NCBI GenBank assembly: GCA_030667725.1
Contig: DAOUVH010000008.1
Location: forward strand, 1 to 13,843
Origin: Candidatus Cloacimonadota bacterium
Lineage (GTDB): Bacteria > Cloacimonadota > Cloacimonadia > Cloacimonadales > TCS61
Direction of reading: 5' to 3'
Length of the DNA: 13,843 nt
Below are positions 10,546-13,843 of the stretch, piece after piece. Each line of letters starts with the position of its first letter. Position 1 is the stretch's first letter. The notes beneath the pieces are model-generated. The model had not been told where the DNA came from and did not search any database. It saw nothing but the letters and a program-made list of their open reading frames with translations. The translations under genes were made by a program, and so were the position numbers.

Positions 10546-11861
10546 AAATAATTAAAGAACTTAAAATTGAAAAACTGGTTTATAAAGGATTAGGGCTTGG
10601 CTTTGAAAATTCAAATCCCGTCTTTGTGTCCAATGTTGTTCCTGGTGACGTATTAGATGTACAGATAATAAATACAAGACGACAAGTGAGTTTTGGCAAA
10701 ATTGATAAGATCATTAAAAGTTCACCTAAAAGAATTGAGCCTGATTGTGAAGTTTTTGGAAAGTGCGGCGGCTGTGATTGGCTCTGCATTTCCTACGAAG
10801 ATCAACTTAAATATAAACAAGAGATAGTTGAGGAGATCTTCCAGAATGTTGAGATAGAGAAGATCAATAAAATTATGACCTCCGGTGAAGAACCATATCG
10901 AAATAAGAGTTTTTTCCCGGTGGCAAAGAAAGATGGAAAGTCAATCACCGGAATGTTTGAGAGCAGGTCGCATAATGTAATACCGCACAAAAAATGTAAT
11001 CTACAACCACTTCTCTTTGATGATATCTGTGAGCATGTAATATCTTATATAGAAGCTTCTAAAATGCAGGTTTATAATGAGAGAAATCATTCCGGGAATA
11101 TTCGCCATATTGGTATTCGTTATGCAGCAAAAACAAATGAAATAATTATAATTCTGGTAACAAGAATCCGCAAGATTCCTTTCTCAAGACAACTTGAGAG
11201 AATATTATTAGAAGCTTATCCAAATATAGTTGGAATTATCCAAAACATTAATTCTGAAAAAACAAACGTGATTCTGGGTGACGATGAAAAGATATTATTC
11301 GGTCGTGATTTTATTTATGAGCAGATTGGGAAAACAAAATTCAAGCTTAATTATAAATCGTTCTTTCAAGTAAATACAAAGCAAGCTGAGAAGATGTACA
11401 AATTTGCTAAACAATCTATTTCAGAAAATACAAACGTAATAGATGCTTATTGTGGTGTTGGTTCTATCGGACTTTATCTGGCAGATAAAGCAGCTAAAGT
11501 TATTGGAATAGAAAATAATGTAAAAGCTGTGAAGAATGCAAAAGAAAATGCAAAGCTAAATAAAATTGATAACTGTGAATTCGTTGCTGGTTATGTAGAA
11601 ACAGAATTACCGAAAATTCTTAATAATAACGAAATAGATACAATAATTTTCGACCCACCACGTAAAGGACTTGAACAAAGAATAATTGATAATATTCCAG
11701 CTGAGATCAAGCAAATTATCTACATCAGTTGTGACCCAATGACGCAAGTTCGAGATGTGAAATTAATGATGGAGAAAGGTTTTGTACCAAAAGTGATGCA
11801 GCCATTTGATATGTTCCCTCATACTTTCCATATCGAGAATATAATAATTCTGGAGAGATAA
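10542..11861 (+). CDS. rlmD: 23S rRNA (uracil-C5)-methyltransferase, RlmD/RumA family
   Basis: A 439-aa SAM-dependent RNA m5U methyltransferase. Residues 1-60 look like a TRAM RNA-binding domain. The [4Fe-4S] cysteines follow the family spacing: C69, C75, C78 and C152. The SAM site is DAYCGVGSIGLYL (301-313), with IGIE (321-324) as the acidic motif. DPPRKG (371-376) and the nucleophile C397 in YISCDP (394-399) complete the active site; H427 and the following Glu (E432) fit the C-terminal HxxxxE motif. The target is inferred to be U1939 of 23S rRNA, but RlmC/RlmCD-type or dual specificity cannot be excluded. The chosen ATG overlaps the upstream stop as ATGA. A TTG at 10503 would extend it by 13 residues but lies inside the previous gene and adds no conserved sequence. 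No terminator hairpin with a T-tract follows; the repeat element comes next. Confidence 0.92.
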   Translation: MKIIKELKIEKLVYKGLGLGFENSNPVFVSNVVPGDVLDVQIINTRRQVSFGKIDKIIKSSPKRIEPDCEVFGKCGGCDWLCISYEDQLKYKQEIVEEIFQNVEIEKINKIMTSGEEPYRNKSFFPVAKKDGKSITGMFESRSHNVIPHKKCNLQPLLFDDICEHVISYIEASKMQVYNERNHSGNIRHIGIRYAAKTNEIIIILVTRIRKIPFSRQLERILLEAYPNIVGIIQNINSEKTNVILGDDEKILFGRDFIYEQIGKTKFKLNYKSFFQVNTKQAEKMYKFAKQSISENTNVIDAYCGVGSIGLYLADKAAKVIGIENNVKAVKNAKENAKLNKIDNCEFVAGYVETELPKILNNNEIDTIIFDPPRKGLEQRIIDNIPAEIKQIIYISCDPMTQVRDVKLMMEKGFVPKVMQPFDMFPHTFHIENIIILER

Positions 11862-11871
11862 CAATACACTT

Positions 11872-11998
11872 TGTCATCCTGAGTTTGGCATTAGCCAAGT
11901 ATCGAAGGATAATGAAAGTAACCAAGAGTAAAATCAACACTTCGATACGTCACGAAGCTTGTCCTAAGCTTGATGAAGGGTTCCTACTCAATATGACA
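11872..11998 (+). repeat. Non-coding 127-bp element with imperfect terminal inverted repeats
   Basis: The ends TGTCATCCTGAGT (11872-11884) and ACTCAATATGACA (11986-11998) are inverted copies matching at 11 of 13 positions. A second nested pair, GTATCGAAG (11899-11907) and CTTCGATAC (11940-11948), matches perfectly. Next to the left end is a hairpin TTGGC-ATTA-GCCAA (11885-11898), and AAGCTTG occurs twice on the right (11956-11962 and 11966-11972). The sequence is of the 'TGTCATCCTGAG...CGAAGGAT' type often seen dispersed between genes in diverse bacteria. No ORF spans it. It is likely a REP/MITE-like mobile or folded element and may also help end the rlmD transcript. Strand is arbitrary. Confidence 0.7.
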
Positions 11999-12073
11999 GT
12001 GGAAATATTATACTAATTTATCCCAATAGTTTTCAGGAACAACAATTCACAACACGATCTTATTCATATATTA

Positions 12074-12103
12074 TTGACATAATTAGCTATTATAAAATTT
12101 TAG
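12074..12103 (+). promoter_or_regulatory. Candidate promoter of the zinc-ribbon/ileS unit
   Basis: TTGACA at 12074-12079 is the third perfect -35-like hexamer in an intergenic region of this window. The best -10-like TATAAA (12091-12096) is only 11 nt away, too close for sigma70. A loose Bacteroidota-type -7 box (AATTTTAG, 12096-12103) follows at the 19-nt spacing from TTG. It lies after the repeat element and 43 bp before the next start. Weak evidence. Confidence 0.3.
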
Positions 12104-12121
12104 AAAAAAATTGAGGTAAGA

Positions 12122-12388
12122 ATGTTTAAACTTGATAAGAAACATTTGGATAAGGCTAAGGAGTTTGCGGTTCATAACAGAAAGAAGAAGAGTTGTAATA
12201 ATTGTTATGATCGGGGTTATATTGGAACTACACCAGAGAATACATTGGTTCTATGCCCAAAATGTGTAGATCTGGAAAAAACAATGGAAGCTTGGAAAAA
12301 TTATGTGAAAGATATTCCTGAACTAAAGGAACAATATAATGAGCTATTTGAAGACGAAGAAGAAAAGTCAGAAGATTTAGGAGAATAA
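12122..12388 (+). CDS. Small four-cysteine putative zinc-ribbon protein upstream of ileS
   Basis: An 88-aa protein I do not recognise by name. A basic N-terminus (MFKLDKKHLDKAKEFAVHNRKKK) leads into two CxxC knuckles, C25-NN-C28 and C45-PK-C48, 16 residues apart. The segment CNNCYDRGY resembles one DnaJ-type zinc-binding repeat, so one Zn2+ is probably bound. Residues 52-75 look helical, and the tail is strongly acidic (FEDEEEKSEDLGE). No signal peptide or membrane segment is seen. GAGGT at 12113-12117 lies 4 nt before the ATG. Its stop codon directly abuts the ileS ATG with no gap, so the two are probably co-transcribed and coupled. A nucleic-acid or protein contact role is possible but unproven. 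Confidence 0.75.
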   Translation: MFKLDKKHLDKAKEFAVHNRKKKSCNNCYDRGYIGTTPENTLVLCPKCVDLEKTMEAWKNYVKDIPELKEQYNELFEDEEEKSEDLGE

Positions 12389-13843
12389 ATGTATAATAAA
12401 GTTGACGTAAAAGAGAAAACATCCACTCTTGAAAAGAGAATAAGAAAATATTGGAAAAAAAATAATACAGCATCAAAAAGCGAAACAAATCGTAATAATG
12501 CCGAAAAATACATATTTTTTGAAGGTCCGCCAACAGCTAATGGAATGCCGGGGATCCATCATGTTCTAGCTAGAACTTTAAAGGACTATATTTGTCGGTA
12601 TAAAACAATGAAAGGATTTCAAGTTAAAAGAAAAGCAGGTTGGGATACTCACGGACTTCCTGTCGAGATCGAAGTTGAAAAACAGCTTAAGCTTAAAGAT
12701 AAAAAGGAAGTTGAAGCGTACGGACTGGAGAAGTTCAATAAAAAATGTCGGAACTCTGTATTTTCCTATGAAAAAGAGTGGCGTGAGATGACGAAAGAAA
12801 TGGGTTACTGGATAGATCTTGATGATCCGTACATCACGCTAGAAAATGATTACATAGAAACTGTATGGTGGATTTTGAATGATTTCTTCAAGAAAGGATT
12901 GATCTATAAAGGACATAAGATCGTGCCGTATTGCCCAAGTTGCGGAACTCCGCTTTCCAGTCATGAAGTAGCGCAGGGTTATAAAGAGACGGAAGATCCT
13001 TCCGTTTTTGTGAAATTCAAACTGAAAGATGAAGAGAATATATATTTTCTTGCCTGGACTACAACACCCTGGACATTGATTTCAAACGTAGCATTGGTTG
13101 TGCACCCTGATGCTAAATATGTTAAGATCAAATTGGAAGACGAGTACTTTATTTTAGCAAAAGCAAGATTAGAAATAATTGATGAAGAATACGAAATAGT
13201 TGAAGAATATCTGGGAAACGAGCTAGAGCATACACAGTACGAACAGCTTTTCCCATTTATCAAACCTAAAGAAAAAGCATTTTATGTTGGTTTGGCAGAT
13301 TATGTGACTATGGACGATGGAACAGGTGTTGTTCATACTGCACCTGCTTTTGGACAGGATGATAACGATATAGGCAAGAAATATGGATTACCGATCATTC
13401 AACCTGTGGATGGTGCTGGGAAGTTCAATGATAAGATAACAGACTGGTCTGGAATATTTGTTAAAGATGCTGATAAAGATATCATCAGGAATATGAAAGA
13501 TCGTAAACTTCTTTATAAAAGAAAACAGATAACTCACAGTTATCCTTTCTGCTGGCGTTGTGACAGTCCACTCATCTATTATGCGCGTTCAAGCTGGTAC
13601 ATCAAAACAAGTGAGTACAAACAGCAGATGATCGATAATAATAATAAGATCAACTGGTTCCCCGATTTTGTGGGAGAGAAACGTTTTGGTGAGTGGTTGG
13701 AAAATAATATCGACTGGGCGATCTCACGTGATAGATTTTGGGGAACTCCCCTCAATGTTTGGGTTTGTGAGAAATGCGGTAAACTTGTAAGTGCCGGCTC
13801 AATAAAAGAATTACGTGAGAAAGGTAAAATGAAGGATGGCAAA
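12389..13843 (+). CDS. ileS: Isoleucyl-tRNA synthetase, IleS2 type with GIHH signature (3' part outside window)
   Basis: The first 485 residues of a class I synthetase that charges tRNA-Ile; the reading frame is open to the window edge, so the gene is partial here. AGGAG at 12379-12383 sits 5 nt before the ATG, which abuts the preceding stop. EGPPTANG (45-52) precedes GIHH (55-58), which replaces the HIGH signature. GWDTHGLPVE (84-93), with Thr where IleS1 enzymes have Cys, marks the eukaryote-like IleS2 group. The CP1 editing domain shows AWTTTPWTL (222-230) and GTGVVHTAPAFGQDD (311-325). Cysteine pairs C182/C185, C388/C391 and C460/C463 may bind zinc. WAISRDRFWGTP (443-454) leads back into the catalytic core. 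The KMSKS loop, anticodon-binding domain and C-terminus lie beyond the window. ValRS and LeuRS are less likely given the motif set. Confidence 0.95.
   Translation, partial: MYNKVDVKEKTSTLEKRIRKYWKKNNTASKSETNRNNAEKYIFFEGPPTANGMPGIHHVLARTLKDYICRYKTMKGFQVKRKAGWDTHGLPVEIEVEKQLKLKDKKEVEAYGLEKFNKKCRNSVFSYEKEWREMTKEMGYWIDLDDPYITLENDYIETVWWILNDFFKKGLIYKGHKIVPYCPSCGTPLSSHEVAQGYKETEDPSVFVKFKLKDEENIYFLAWTTTPWTLISNVALVVHPDAKYVKIKLEDEYFILAKARLEIIDEEYEIVEEYLGNELEHTQYEQLFPFIKPKEKAFYVGLADYVTMDDGTGVVHTAPAFGQDDNDIGKKYGLPIIQPVDGAGKFNDKITDWSGIFVKDADKDIIRNMKDRKLLYKRKQITHSYPFCWRCDSPLIYYARSSWYIKTSEYKQQMIDNNNKINWFPDFVGEKRFGEWLENNIDWAISRDRFWGTPLNVWVCEKCGKLVSAGSIKELREKGKMKDGK

Noticed and set aside
11872..11998. CRISPR array or insertion sequence between rlmD and the ileS unit
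   Set aside because: There are no regularly spaced direct repeats and no transposase ORF; the structure is one pair of terminal inverted repeats with an inner nested pair.
12228..12533. Minus-strand open frame across the zinc-ribbon/ileS junction
   Set aside because: It overlaps two supported + strand genes, and its Phe/Tyr/Leu-rich composition is that of an antisense shadow.

Overview
The window is a low-GC, densely coded bacterial segment with every gene on the + strand. It looks like an anaerobic or fermentative member of the FCB superphylum, perhaps Cloacimonadota-like. That rests on the AT-rich coding, two ~990-residue receiver/PEP-pyruvate-binding proteins of the kind found in Bacteroidota and relatives, hexameric glutamate dehydrogenases, an IleS2-type isoleucyl-tRNA synthetase and a dispersed-repeat-like intergenic element. 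The phylum assignment is an inference with modest confidence.

Layout. (1) 41-6000: two tandem paralogues of 988 and 991 aa, 17 bp apart. Each has two receiver-like modules followed by a PPDK_N/PEP-synthase-type ATP-binding region and a distinctive C-terminal module. Neither has the phosphohistidine or PEP-utilising barrel domains of true PEP synthase or PPDK. The first paralogue keeps a plausible phospho-acceptor Asp in receiver 2; the second has Asn there. (2) 6115-8949: two tandem glutamate dehydrogenases, each with its own promoter-like region, strong Shine-Dalgarno site and intrinsic terminator. The first carries an NADP-type coenzyme signature and the second an NAD-type signature like that of the Clostridium symbiosum enzyme, suggesting a biosynthetic/catabolic pair. 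(3) 9077-11861: a translationally coupled trio (two ATGA overlaps) encoding a left-handed beta-helix acyl/acetyltransferase, a dolichyl-phosphate-mannose-synthase-like GT2 enzyme and an RlmD/RumA 23S rRNA uracil methyltransferase. (4) 11872-11998: a 127-bp non-coding element bounded by imperfect inverted repeats. (5) 12122 to the window end: a small four-cysteine putative zinc-ribbon protein abutting ileS, which is cut by the window edge. The visible ileS product has GIHH where class I synthetases have HIGH, the rare altered signature linked to very strong mupirocin resistance.

The best leads are the diverged receiver/PEP-binding pair, which is family-level known but functionally obscure, the split coenzyme signatures of the glutamate dehydrogenase pair, and the GXHH IleS. 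No tRNA, rRNA, CRISPR array, transposase or prophage gene is visible. No stretch longer than about 260 bp lacks a gene.
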